Shown: piece by piece, positions 9,231-16,745 of the stretch | Layout: each line of letters begins with the position of its first letter | Position numbering within the stretch: position 1 is the stretch's first letter | DNA from: Methylocystis sp. | GTDB taxonomy: Bacteria > Pseudomonadota > Alphaproteobacteria > Rhizobiales > Beijerinckiaceae | Direction of reading: 5' to 3' | DNA: 64,000 nt | Assembly (NCBI GenBank): GCA_024506175.1 | Contig: JAMBEQ010000192.1 | Location: forward strand, 1 to 64,000 | Translations under genes and position numbers: made by a program | The notes under the pieces: generated by a model | What the model was told of the DNA's origin: nothing | Databases searched by the model: none | The model's input: the letters and a program-made list of their open reading frames with translations, nothing else

Positions 9231-9446
9231 TTATTGCGGCGTGCGCGCGCGCCGCTCGGACAAGCGCGCCACGGCCGCCTGAGCGGTTTGGTAGGCCCTA
9301 GCCTCAGCTCCTTTATAGAGGCCTTTTTCAACCGGAAGCGCGTTTCCCGCCGCGTAGACTTCCCATTGCCACATGGCGTTATGACCAGCGCCCCCTCTCG
9401 AGCGCACTCTCACCGTATATTCCTGGTCAGGCTTTTCATTTGTCAT
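9231..9446 (-). CDS. Small conserved-looking hypothetical protein
   Basis: A 71-residue protein (MTNEKPDQEYTVRVRSRGGAG...) with a compact beta-rich N-terminal half, a central WQWEVY motif, and an Ala-rich C-terminal helix. The track ORF starts at 9596 inside mocR, and its next ATG (9491) falls in an intergenic repeat, so the ATG at 9446 is the most plausible start; no strong ribosome binding site precedes it. It ends 14 bases from the convergent haoB stop. Function unknown. Confidence 0.55.
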   Translation of the reverse strand: MTNEKPDQEYTVRVRSRGGAGHNAMWQWEVYAAGNALPVEKGLYKGAEARAYQTAQAAVARLSERRARTPQ

Positions 9447-9485
9447 TGGCGGACTATGGCACGCCAAACCCGCCAATGAAAGCTC

Positions 9486-9527
9486 GCGCATTCCGCTCGC
9501 AAAAGTCTGTCGATTTGCGGAATGCGC
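9486..9527. repeat. Dispersed hairpin repeat, family 'CGCAAAAGTCT', copy 1
   Basis: GCGCATTCCG and CGGAATGCGC form a perfect 10-bp stem enclosing CTCGCAAAAGTCTGTCGATTTG; an alternative fold pairs CGCAAA with TTTGCG. Two relatives occur at 24622-24670 and 41081-41131. This copy abuts the 3' end of the MocR gene. Confidence 0.8.
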
Positions 9528-9528
9528 G

Positions 9529-11061
9529 TTAGCTGTGAAGCGCCGTTGCAAGCCGCGCGATGCCGTCCTCGATCTCTTTTTCAGTGAGCGCGACAAAGCC
9601 CAACATCAGCAACCGGTCGCCCCCATCGTTTTGATCGAAGCGCAGCGCCGAGCCTGTCGCCAGCGAACAAACGCCGACGCCCGCCGCGAGGCCTTTGGCC
9701 TCGACCTCCGCCGCGCTGGGAAAGCGCTCGGGCAGCTTCCATACGAGATGCATGCCAGCCTGCTCGCCGTAAATCTCGCATTCGCCGAAGTGCTTTTGTA
9801 GAGCCGTGAGCAGCGCGTCGCGACGTTCGCGGTAAAGCTGCCGAATGCGGCGAAGGTGCCGCCCGAACTCGCCGCTCGCCATGAAGTCGGCCATGGCCGC
9901 CTGCTCCAGCCAGCTCTGGCCGTTGTTCATCAGCATTTTCATGCGGCGGAAGCTTTCGACGAGCCGGCGCGGCGCGACCACGTAGCCGAGCCGCAAACCC
10001 GGCCCCATGCATTTCGAAAAAGTGCCGAGGTAGATGACGCGCTCGTTCCGATCGAGGCCTTTCAGCGCCGTCAGCGGCGAGCCGACGAAGCGGAAGTCGC
10101 TGTCGTAATCATCCTCCATGATGTAGGCGTCATATTGGGTCGCCCATGCGAGCAACTCGATGCGGCGCTGCAGACTCAACGTCACCCCGACCGGATATTG
10201 ATGCGACGGCGTCACATAGGCGACGGCGCCCTCGACCTGCGGCAGCTTGGTCACATCGAGCCCATCGCGATCGATCGGCACCGGATGGAGCTTGGCGCCG
10301 AGGCTTTCCAGCACAAAGGCGGCACCCTGATAGCAAGGCGATTCCACCACCGCCGTCGACCCAGGCGTCACGAGAAGGCGCCCGACCAGATTGAAGCCGT
10401 CCTGGCAGCCGCCGACGATGATGATTTGATCCGCGTCGCAGACGACGCCGCGCGCCGGCGCGAGATGTTTGGCGATCGCCTGGCGCAGCTCCAGAAGCCC
10501 CGCCGGATCGTTGTAGCTCGTCAGCCGGGCGCCCGCCGATTTCAGCCGCGCCTTGATATGCTGAGACCAGGCCTTGAGCGGAAAGCTGCGCGCATCGGGC
10601 CGGCCCACCCAGAAATCGGCCGCGAGTCGGCGCCGGTCGGGATCGGCGAGGCGGTGCGTGCGCAATTCGCGCGGCGCCCCGCCGAAAGCGTTGTCCTCCG
10701 GCGGCGGAGGCGCGGCGGGCGCGGTCTTCTCGGAAGCGGAGGAGAGGAAAGCCGTGTCCGGCAAGTCGGGCGAAACGAAGGTGCCGACGTAGGGCTTGGT
10801 GCGGATATAGCCTTCCGCGATCAGACGTTCATAGGCGAGCACCGCCGTATTGCGCGAGACGCCCAGCTGAGCGCTCAGTTCGCGCGTCGTCGGCAGAGGA
10901 TCGTCGCCGCGAAGCTGGCCGTTGAGGATCATCGCGCGAATCTGGTCGAAAATCTGCGCTTGCAGAGTCGATTTATTCGACTCGTCGAGCGAGATCGACA
11001 GTTGCACATGGCCGCTCCGGACCACCGGAGTCGGACGACCGACAGAGGCGATGCTCACCAT
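9529..11061 (-). CDS. MocR/PdxR-type GntR-aminotransferase transcriptional regulator
   Basis: A 510-residue fusion of an N-terminal GntR winged helix (about 25-95: LPTTRELSAQLGVSRNTAVLAYERLIAEGYI) with a fold-type I aminotransferase-like domain (about 130-505). The PLP-binding lysine is probably that in TFSKCMGPGLRLGYVVAP, and the ligand-binding EDDYDSDFR motif is present. Such proteins use PLP to sense a metabolite and regulate nearby genes, often vitamin B6, taurine or GABA genes. None of these lies next to it, so the target is unknown; the region upstream (11062-11328) would hold its own promoter and possibly that of the divergent small gene. Confidence 0.92.
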   Translation of the reverse strand: MVSIASVGRPTPVVRSGHVQLSISLDESNKSTLQAQIFDQIRAMILNGQLRGDDPLPTTRELSAQLGVSRNTAVLAYERLIAEGYIRTKPYVGTFVSPDLPDTAFLSSASEKTAPAAPPPPEDNAFGGAPRELRTHRLADPDRRRLAADFWVGRPDARSFPLKAWSQHIKARLKSAGARLTSYNDPAGLLELRQAIAKHLAPARGVVCDADQIIIVGGCQDGFNLVGRLLVTPGSTAVVESPCYQGAAFVLESLGAKLHPVPIDRDGLDVTKLPQVEGAVAYVTPSHQYPVGVTLSLQRRIELLAWATQYDAYIMEDDYDSDFRFVGSPLTALKGLDRNERVIYLGTFSKCMGPGLRLGYVVAPRRLVESFRRMKMLMNNGQSWLEQAAMADFMASGEFGRHLRRIRQLYRERRDALLTALQKHFGECEIYGEQAGMHLVWKLPERFPSAAEVEAKGLAAGVGVCSLATGSALRFDQNDGGDRLLMLGFVALTEKEIEDGIARLATALHS

Positions 11062-11328
11062 TTAGCCGTTCCCGCCCAGGACTGGCGCCGCTGCGCCTGA
11101 CCGTATGCGAGGATTAAGGCGCTCTTTTGCAGCCTCATAGATCCACTCTCAGCCGCTCCTCTGGCGCCACGATTAGCCAAAGCTCACGTCAAGCCAGCGA
11201 CCAGAGGTGCCGGAGGCCGAGTGTCAACAAAACCCTGCCTGGCGCCATTGGCGGGCGCAGGTCTGGCGCTTTGCGTCAAACCAATCTTCGAAAATTCTAC
11301 TCTGGGGAAAAAACCGAAAGGAAGAAAA

Positions 11329-11529
11329 ATGCTGCTCGCGAAGTCGAAGATCGTGCCCGCCGTGTTCTGGATCGGCTTTTTGGCGTTGGGCTTCGTTACG
11401 AGCTTCGCCAGCCCGGATAAGCACTGCTCGTCGAATTGCGCCGCTCGGGGCAAGAGTGCGATCGCGGAGAGAGCAATCGTGTCGAAGACGGAAAAATTCA
11501 CCAAGACGGGAACGGCCGCGCAGGACTGA
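11329..11529 (+). CDS. Small exported or single-helix protein
   Basis: A 66-residue protein starting at ATG 11329 after AAAGGAAGAAAA. It has a signal-like N-terminus (MLLAKSKIVPAVFWIGFLALGFVTSFASP) and a short polar tail with a Cys pair (HCSSNC) and many Ser/Thr/Lys. The track ORF begins 36 codons earlier without a ribosome binding site. No family recognised. It is divergent from the MocR regulator, which could make it a target, but this is inference only. Confidence 0.55.
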   Translation: MLLAKSKIVPAVFWIGFLALGFVTSFASPDKHCSSNCAARGKSAIAERAIVSKTEKFTKTGTAAQD

Positions 11530-11664
11530 GCCGCGGCAGTCGGCGCGCCTGCCTTGTCGAGCGGCTAGCCGCTCTCTATTCTGATCCGAGGCGACCCCGG
11601 TCGCTTCGAAGAAACGGCCCGGGCGGCGAACTTGGCGGCGGGTCGTTCGCCGAGGAAGAGAGAT

Positions 11665-11751
11665 ATGCCGGACGGGCTTTTGAAGGTGGTGATCGTCGGA
11701 TCTGTAGGCTTCTTCATCGGCGCGGCGATCCTCGGCTGGGCCTATGGCTAG
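11665..11751 (+). CDS. 28-residue single-helix membrane peptide
   Basis: ATG 11665 is preceded by CGAGGAAGAGAGAT, a good ribosome binding site. The peptide MPDGLLKVVIVGSVGFFIGAAILGWAYG is essentially one transmembrane helix with GxxxG-like packing (GFFIGAAILG). Too short for the ORF track. It lies 135 bases after the small exported protein on the same strand and may share its transcript. Family unknown. Confidence 0.5.
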   Translation: MPDGLLKVVIVGSVGFFIGAAILGWAYG

Positions 11752-12270
11752 TCGCGAGCCCCTGAGCAGAGCTTTCGCATAGCGCGCCTCGACCGGCTGC
11801 GCTGAAACGGCTTCACAGCTTCCCAATTTTGTACGCCGCGCGCCCTCCCCAAGGGCGTTGCGCCGGCCGGCGCCCGCGGGCCTGGCTTCTCCCAGGACGC
11901 AGGCATTGTGGCTTCTATGCAACGCTCACGCGTGGTCTTCAGCCGAACAGCGTTCCAGGCGAACGCCATGCTTGGCCTAACCTTTCTTAAAGACTAGTGT
12001 TTCCCTCGTTTGAGGGGTGCCATTCAGCAGTGTTTCAGGGCGGGATTTGAGGGGATGACGGCCTGTCCTGGGCGCGCGCCCGGACAGGCCGTCGTTAATT
12101 CCAACGACGAGCGCGCGGCCGCCCGCAAGAAAGTTGCGGCCTCTCAGACGACACTCCCAACCTGCAAAAGAATCTCTGGCGTAGCGGCGCTACTCGCCGC
12201 CAATCGGGCCGGTCTGGCCGTTTACGCCGCTCCACGAGCAGCCCCGTGAGAATTCGCCGGGCAATAGCTC
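11752..12270. other. Intergenic stretch without a convincing gene
   Basis: The only track ORF here (12010..12249, 79 codons) has no ribosome binding site and an unremarkable Ala/Arg-rich translation, so it was not called. The clear structure is a hairpin at 12057-12093. Confidence 0.5.
12057..12093. other. Perfect 12-bp intergenic hairpin
   Basis: GACGGCCTGTCC and GGACAGGCCGTC pair perfectly around TGGGCGCGCGCCC, itself self-complementary. No T-run follows on either strand, so it is not a standard terminator. It may be a protein-binding site or a structured RNA element. Confidence 0.6.
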
Positions 12271-12307
12271 AAAAAAACAAAGCCGCCAGCGCATTCACGC
12301 TGACGGC
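12271..12307 (-). terminator. Rho-independent terminator of the 23-codon micro-gene
   Basis: Read on the minus strand: GCCGTCAGCG, a 6-base loop, CGCTGGCGGC, then TTTGTTTTTTT. The 10-bp stem contains one G-T pair. It lies 46 bases beyond the stop of the 23-codon ORF on the same strand. Confidence 0.85.
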
Positions 12308-12353
12308 CTTGAAACCGGACCGCTTGGGGCCGGTCATTCGCTCACCTGCGCGA

Positions 12354-12425
12354 TTAGAGGCGCGTCAGGGTCACAGCGGAGATGATGACCATAGCCAACA
12401 TGCAAGCGGGAATCAGCCAACCCAT
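12354..12425 (-). CDS. 23-residue membrane peptide in a self-contained transcription unit
   Basis: The minus-strand ORF reads MGWLIPACMLAMVIISAVTLTRL, one hydrophobic helix with a C-terminal arginine. It is preceded by AGAGGGAGGTTCAA, a strong ribosome binding site; a consensus-like promoter lies about 65 bases upstream and a strong terminator 46 bases downstream, so promoter, leader, ORF and terminator form a complete unit of about 210 bases. Too short for the ORF track. The family is not recognised; candidates include a regulatory membrane microprotein, a type I toxin-like peptide, or a leader ORF of a small RNA. Confidence 0.6.
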   Translation of the reverse strand: MGWLIPACMLAMVIISAVTLTRL

Positions 12426-12488
12426 TTGAACCTCCCTCTGGGAAACGCCATTGAATGGCGTCGTTATTTGCAGCTTTACGCGTGGGGC

Positions 12489-12517
12489 AGTACACCGGAG
12501 GGGGGTGTTTTTGTCAA
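12489..12517 (-). promoter_or_regulatory. Sigma-70-type promoter for the 23-codon micro-gene
   Basis: On the minus strand TTGACA (12517-12512) is followed after 17 bases by TGTACT (12494-12489), which matches TATAAT at four of six positions. The expected start near 12482 gives a leader of about 57 bases containing the small hairpin ACGCCATTGAATGGCGT. Confidence 0.65.
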
Positions 12518-12752
12518 GCCCTATCGCGCTGCGCTAGCCTCCTCCTTCCGGCAAGCCGTCTCTCACAGTGCCTACCCCTCTGCCGGCACCTCTTTGTAAG
12601 AACGCCGGTTTCGGCCACGCGAGGAAAGCCCCGCCGCAATGGCCCTGTTCATAATTCATGCGAACAATCGGCCGCTATACGCGTTGCACGGCATTACGAC
12701 CCTTACTGGAGGCCAGACCGGCGCGCGTCGGCGCCTCCGAACGGAGACCGCA

Positions 12753-14222
12753 ATGCGAGCCAGGCTTCTTCTTTCCGTAGCCGTTGCGACGCTGTCGCTC
12801 AGCGTACCGCCGAGTTACGCCCAAACCGCCGACCGGGACCGTACCGGGGGCGAGACCCTCAAGCCCGAGCAAGGCGAGTCGGGGACCCATGCAAAGACGC
12901 CTGGGCATGAGGCGAAGCAGCATGGCGCGCGCGAGCAGCGCGGCGAAGCGCAAAGCCGAGAACGCCGAGATGCGGCGGAGCAGGCGCGAGAGTCAAACCG
13001 GCCAGGGGCCGGCGAATCGGCTGAGAAGGCCGCCCGCCAGGACGAACGCAGCAAGGAAGAACGCCATGGCCCGGGCGCGAAGAAGAGCGAGAAGCACGGC
13101 GCCAAGAGCGAGGATCATGGTCGCGGGCAGGCCCTGCAAGGCGAACACGGGCAGGCCGCGCAGGGTGAGCGCGGGCGAGCCGCGCAAGGCGAGCACGGGC
13201 AGACCCTGCAAGGCGAGCAAAAGCGGGAGCTAGGCGCGCGGAAGGAGCATGGCGCCCATCCTGCGGCGCAGGGTGCGAGAGAGGCCGAAAAGCAAGAGCA
13301 GCCCGGCCGGGCCGGCGCGACAGCCACGGAACAAGAGCGGCGGGGTGAAGCCGCGCGCGCCGGTCGCGACGAAAGGCAAGGCCAGGCCGAACAGCAAGGC
13401 CGGAACGCCCCCGAGCGATCCCAAGGTTTGGAACCAGGCCAGGAAGCCGGGCGCGAAATGAATCGCGGCGGCGCCGGCCGCGACGAGGCGGCGCAGGGCG
13501 TCGATCGGCGTCGTGAAACTTACGGCTATGCAGGCCGGGAGCAGCGTGGCGGCGTTCGACTGGACGAAAGGCAACAAAGCCGGGTTCGGGAAATCATCGA
13601 CCAGCGCGGCGTTCGCGGCATCCCGCGAAACGAGTTCAATGTTCAGATCGGCGCCGTCGCGCCCCCCAGCGTGCAGTTCTATCCTTTGCCGCCGGAAGTC
13701 GTCTCGATCGTCCCGCAATATCGCGGCTACGACTTCGTGCGCGTGGAAGACGAAATCGCGATCATCGATCCTGGCAGCCGCCGGGTGGTCAGCATGCTCG
13801 GCGCCGAGGGGCCGTTGCCCGGCGGTCCCGGGTTTGAGGAAAGGCAAGGCGGCTACGGCGCCTATGAACGGCGTGAGGGTGGCCGCTACGGCTCGATGCA
13901 GCGCGAGGAAGGCCGGTATGGCGCCCGCGGCGGCAGGCGCGGAGAGGCTTATGGCTACGCGCCGCGCGTGCGGCTCGACGCCCGGCAGGAGCGCGCCCTT
14001 TATGGCAGCGTGATGAGAGAGGCGCACCAGAACCTGCGGCAGGTTTGCGTCCGCGTGGGCGAGCGGGTGCCACAATCCGTCGACCTCGAGCCCGTGCCGC
14101 GCAACATTGCGGCTGATGCGCCGGACATCGAGCGCTACGACTACTTCATTCTGAACGATCAGGTCGTTCTGGTCGACCCCGACAGCCGCGTCGTGGTGGA
14201 CATCATCCAGGAACCGAGATGA
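12753..14222 (+). CDS. Secreted DUF1236 protein with charged low-complexity region
   Basis: Start ATG 12753 follows CGGAGACCGC; the product is 489 residues with a signal peptide (LLLSVAVATLSLSVPPSYAQ). A long Glu/Arg/Gly/Gln-rich disordered region follows, including an 8-residue tandem repeat (QGEHGQAA, QGERGRAA, QGEHGQTL). Two DUF1236-like modules close the protein: one around ...IPRNEFNVQIGAVAPP...VSIVPQYRGYDFVRVEDEIAIIDP, another around ...VPQSVDLEPVPRNIA...YDYFILNDQVVLVDP. DUF1236 proteins are common secreted proteins of unknown function in Rhizobiales; the charged linker may bind wall or polysaccharide. A strong terminator follows. Confidence 0.85.
   Translation: MRARLLLSVAVATLSLSVPPSYAQTADRDRTGGETLKPEQGESGTHAKTPGHEAKQHGAREQRGEAQSRERRDAAEQARESNRPGAGESAEKAARQDERSKEERHGPGAKKSEKHGAKSEDHGRGQALQGEHGQAAQGERGRAAQGEHGQTLQGEQKRELGARKEHGAHPAAQGAREAEKQEQPGRAGATATEQERRGEAARAGRDERQGQAEQQGRNAPERSQGLEPGQEAGREMNRGGAGRDEAAQGVDRRRETYGYAGREQRGGVRLDERQQSRVREIIDQRGVRGIPRNEFNVQIGAVAPPSVQFYPLPPEVVSIVPQYRGYDFVRVEDEIAIIDPGSRRVVSMLGAEGPLPGGPGFEERQGGYGAYERREGGRYGSMQREEGRYGARGGRRGEAYGYAPRVRLDARQERALYGSVMREAHQNLRQVCVRVGERVPQSVDLEPVPRNIAADAPDIERYDYFILNDQVVLVDPDSRVVVDIIQEPR
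13137..13226 (+). repeat. 24-bp in-frame tandem repeat within the DUF1236 gene
   Basis: Three units of 24 bases beginning CAAGGCGA(A/G)CACGGGCAG and a partial fourth encode QGE[H/R]G[Q/R] octads. The unit length keeps the frame, so copy number can change without breaking the gene. Confidence 0.8.
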
Positions 14223-14226
14223 GCAT

Positions 14227-14264
14227 GCGGCGCCGCCGGGGCTTTTTGCCGGCGCCGCTTTTTT
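14227..14264 (+). terminator. Rho-independent terminator after the DUF1236 gene
   Basis: GCGGCGCCG, a GC-rich loop, CGGCGCCGC and TTTTTT begin five bases past the stop codon. Confidence 0.85.
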
Positions 14265-14275
14265 GAGGAAGCGAC

Positions 14276-14470
14276 TCAAGCCTTGGGGGCTGCGACAACG
14301 GACGAATGATGCTCGTGCCGCCCGTGGCGATGAGCTTTGTTAGCCTTCGTCGGCTTCGCCTTCATGGGTTCGGTCGCCGCGGCGGCCGGCTCTTGCGTTG
14401 CTGCGAAGCTCGGTTGAGCGAAAGCGGCCCCCGCGGTGACGAAGGCAAGCGCCAGGAAAACGGTTTTCAT
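14276..14470 (-). CDS. Small secreted Lys/His-rich protein
   Basis: A 64-residue protein with a clear signal peptide (MKTVFLALAFVTAGAAFAQPSFAA) and a mature part rich in Ala, Lys and His ending HRHGRHEHHSSVVAAPKA. GGAG lies about 12 bases before the ATG, a little far. The His cluster suggests metal binding, by inference. It is convergent with the DUF1236 gene. Confidence 0.6.
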   Translation of the reverse strand: MKTVFLALAFVTAGAAFAQPSFAATQEPAAAATEPMKAKPTKANKAHRHGRHEHHSSVVAAPKA

Positions 14471-14556
14471 CTCTCATGCTCCATTTTTGCGACATGGCGG
14501 GGTTTTGATCGCATGAGGTCGCTGAACTCTCCCTGAAACGCGCGTTCATCCGAAAT

Positions 14557-15861
14557 TCATCGAGCTGGCCGGGTTAACAGGCGCGCGCGTAGCGAGTCGT
14601 ATATTGGCGCGCTTCCGAGAAGCGTGGGCGTCAGCATCGGTGTGAAGCAGGCCGCCAGCATCGGCAGCAGCAAGACGACGACGACTCCCGTCATTTCGGT
14701 GACGAGCACGATTCCTGTAAGGGGTGCGCGGACCACGGCGGTGAAGAACGCCGTCATGCCCACAATGGCGAAAGCCTGCGGCTGGATGTCCAGCCCCGGC
14801 AGCAACAGGCCGCAGGCGACGCCGAAGAAGAGACCCGCCAGCGCGCCGAGCGCCAGGAGCGGCGCAAAAATGCCGCCCGGCGTCCCCGCGGCGTATGAGA
14901 CGCTCCCTAGGCCGAATCTGAGCGACAGCACAAAGGGCAGGAGGAACAAATCCTGCGAACCGGAGAGCGCCGCTTGCGTCAGGCCGTCGCCGCCGCCAAC
15001 GAGGCTCGGCGCAAACCAAGCGAGGAGGCCGACACACGCGCCCACGGCCGCCGCCCGCATTTCTGCGGGGAACCGCTCGGCAGTGGAAAGCGTCGCCAGC
15101 AGAAAGCGGTTGTAGGCGACGCCGAACAGCCCCATGGCGGCGCCCAGGATAAAGAACAGCGGACCGATCGACGGGGCCGGATAGTCGAGCGCAGAAACGC
15201 CGAAATCAGGCTTGTCGCCGAGCAGAAGATGCGCAACCGCGATTGCGGTCGAGGATGCGGCGAGCGCGGCGACCGCTATTCGCTGGTCGAATTTCTGCGT
15301 CAGCTCTTCGAGCACGAAGACCGCGCCGGCCATCGGCGCATTGAACGCGGTCGCAAGCCCCGCCCCGGCCCCCGCCGCGAGCAGGGCGCGATTGTCCGCC
15401 CAGTTGCGGCGAAAGGCCCCGCCGGTGAGATGGCCGATGACGGCGCCCATCTGCACGCTCGGGCCCTCGCGGCCGAGCGCGAGCCCGGCGCCGATCGCAA
15501 GACAACCGCCGGCAAATTTGACCGGAAGCAGAATGAAGGGGGCGGGCTCCGCCTCGCCGTGCAATACGGCCTCGACGTGCGGAATGCCGCTCCCCGACGC
15601 ATGTGGCGAGAAGCGGCGGACCATCCACGCGGAGACAAACGCGGCCCCCGCGCAGATGACGACGAGAATCATTAATCCGAGAAGCGCCTCGCCGTGCGCC
15701 CATCGAATAATGTCGTCGCGATAGCGATCCGCTCCCTGCAGCGTGAGTCGAAACAAAGCGCCGAAGACCCCCGCCACGCCGCCGACGAGCAGCGCCAGCG
15801 CCGAGAGGATGAGAAAGCCGCTTTGGCCACTCTCCGTTATAGCTTCGTCGCGTTTGTTCAT
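14557..15861 (-). CDS. ClC-family chloride channel/antiporter
   Basis: A 434-residue ClC protein with about ten or more membrane segments. The three selectivity-filter motifs are present: GSGIPHVEAVL, GREGPSVQMG (containing the gating glutamate) and GGIFAPLLALGA. Retention of that glutamate is consistent with H+/Cl- exchange. The start codon overlaps the transglutaminase stop by four bases (ATGA), so it is the last gene of a three-gene operon. Confidence 0.93.
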   Translation of the reverse strand: MNKRDEAITESGQSGFLILSALALLVGGVAGVFGALFRLTLQGADRYRDDIIRWAHGEALLGLMILVVICAGAAFVSAWMVRRFSPHASGSGIPHVEAVLHGEAEPAPFILLPVKFAGGCLAIGAGLALGREGPSVQMGAVIGHLTGGAFRRNWADNRALLAAGAGAGLATAFNAPMAGAVFVLEELTQKFDQRIAVAALAASSTAIAVAHLLLGDKPDFGVSALDYPAPSIGPLFFILGAAMGLFGVAYNRFLLATLSTAERFPAEMRAAAVGACVGLLAWFAPSLVGGGDGLTQAALSGSQDLFLLPFVLSLRFGLGSVSYAAGTPGGIFAPLLALGALAGLFFGVACGLLLPGLDIQPQAFAIVGMTAFFTAVVRAPLTGIVLVTEMTGVVVVLLLPMLAACFTPMLTPTLLGSAPIYDSLRARLLTRPAR

Positions 15862-16745
15862 TGCGCGGCGCCCACCGCCTTGATGTCGACGCTGACGGCG
15901 AGCGCCTGCCGACCCGCGCCGACGATGACGCCGTCGATCGGCGAGACGTCCGCGTAATCGCGGCCAATCGCGACGACGATATGATTGTCATCGGCGTATA
16001 TCGCGTTGGTGGGATCGAGGTGAATCCAGCCGAAGGGCTGGCCGCACCAAACAGCGACCCAGGCGTGGGAGGCGTCCGCGCCCTCGAGCCGCGCCTGGCC
16101 CGGCGGCGGCTCTGTGCGGATATAGCCGCTGACATAGGCCGCCGGCAGCGCGAGGCCGCGCAGGCCGGCGATCATGATATGCGCGAAATCCTGGCAGACT
16201 CCGCCGCGCGCTTTAAAAGCCTCTTCCAGCGGCGTCGCGACGTGGGTGGCGTCGGGATCGTAGGCGAAGTCCCGCTCGATACGGCGCATCAGATCTTCCG
16301 CGCCTTCGAGAATTGGACGGCCAGGCAGGAAGCTCTCGCGCGCATAATCGGTCGCGGGCGCATAGGGCGGCGCCTGCCGGCTCGGGAAAAGCCAATGCGC
16401 GGGCGTCTCCCTGCTGAGCGTGCGCATCGCCGTCGCCGCGCGGGCAGTCGTCTCCCAAGTCGGCGTGAGCGGCGCCGCGGGCGGCTCCTCGCGCGCGACC
16501 TCGACGCGAGCCGAGAGCGAAATGCGGAGCTTCTCGTGGGCCTCGGCAATCGTCGCCTCGACGATGCGATTGCCGAAGAAATCGACGCTCTCGCGGGTCG
16601 TCTCCGGCGCCGGCGCGGCGTCGATGCGGGCGCGCAGCACGCGCTGGCCCGCGCTCTCGCGCGGCTTGAGACGGACCACGCAGCGCGTCGAGGCGACGGC
16701 CGCGTCGTAGCTATAAGTCGTGACGTGGTTGATGTCGTAGATCAC
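15858..16745 (-). CDS. Transglutaminase-like cysteine peptidase-fold protein
   Basis: A 295-residue protein with the bacterial transglutaminase N-terminal beta domain (about 1-90) and a transglutaminase-like core. The catalytic triad is visible: Cys in RGGVCQDFAH, His in DASHAWVAVW, Asp in HLDPTN. Such proteins cluster with ATP-grasp/alpha-E and DUF2126 genes in systems proposed to build or trim peptide-like adducts; the substrate is unknown. Four-base overlaps with both neighbours indicate coupled translation. Confidence 0.9.
   Translation of the reverse strand: MIYDINHVTTYSYDAAVASTRCVVRLKPRESAGQRVLRARIDAAPAPETTRESVDFFGNRIVEATIAEAHEKLRISLSARVEVAREEPPAAPLTPTWETTARAATAMRTLSRETPAHWLFPSRQAPPYAPATDYARESFLPGRPILEGAEDLMRRIERDFAYDPDATHVATPLEEAFKARGGVCQDFAHIMIAGLRGLALPAAYVSGYIRTEPPPGQARLEGADASHAWVAVWCGQPFGWIHLDPTNAIYADDNHIVVAIGRDYADVSPIDGVIVGAGRQALAVSVDIKAVGAAQ

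Noticed and set aside
9856-11100. 414-codon plus-strand ORF opposite the MocR gene
   Set aside because: Antisense shadow; the MocR domains on the minus strand are clear.
12010-12249. 79-codon plus-strand ORF
   Set aside because: It spans the 12057 hairpin, lacks a ribosome binding site and has no protein-like pattern.
13137-13226. Possible CRISPR array
   Set aside because: Units are contiguous 24-mers without spacers and encode an in-frame peptide repeat in a secreted protein.
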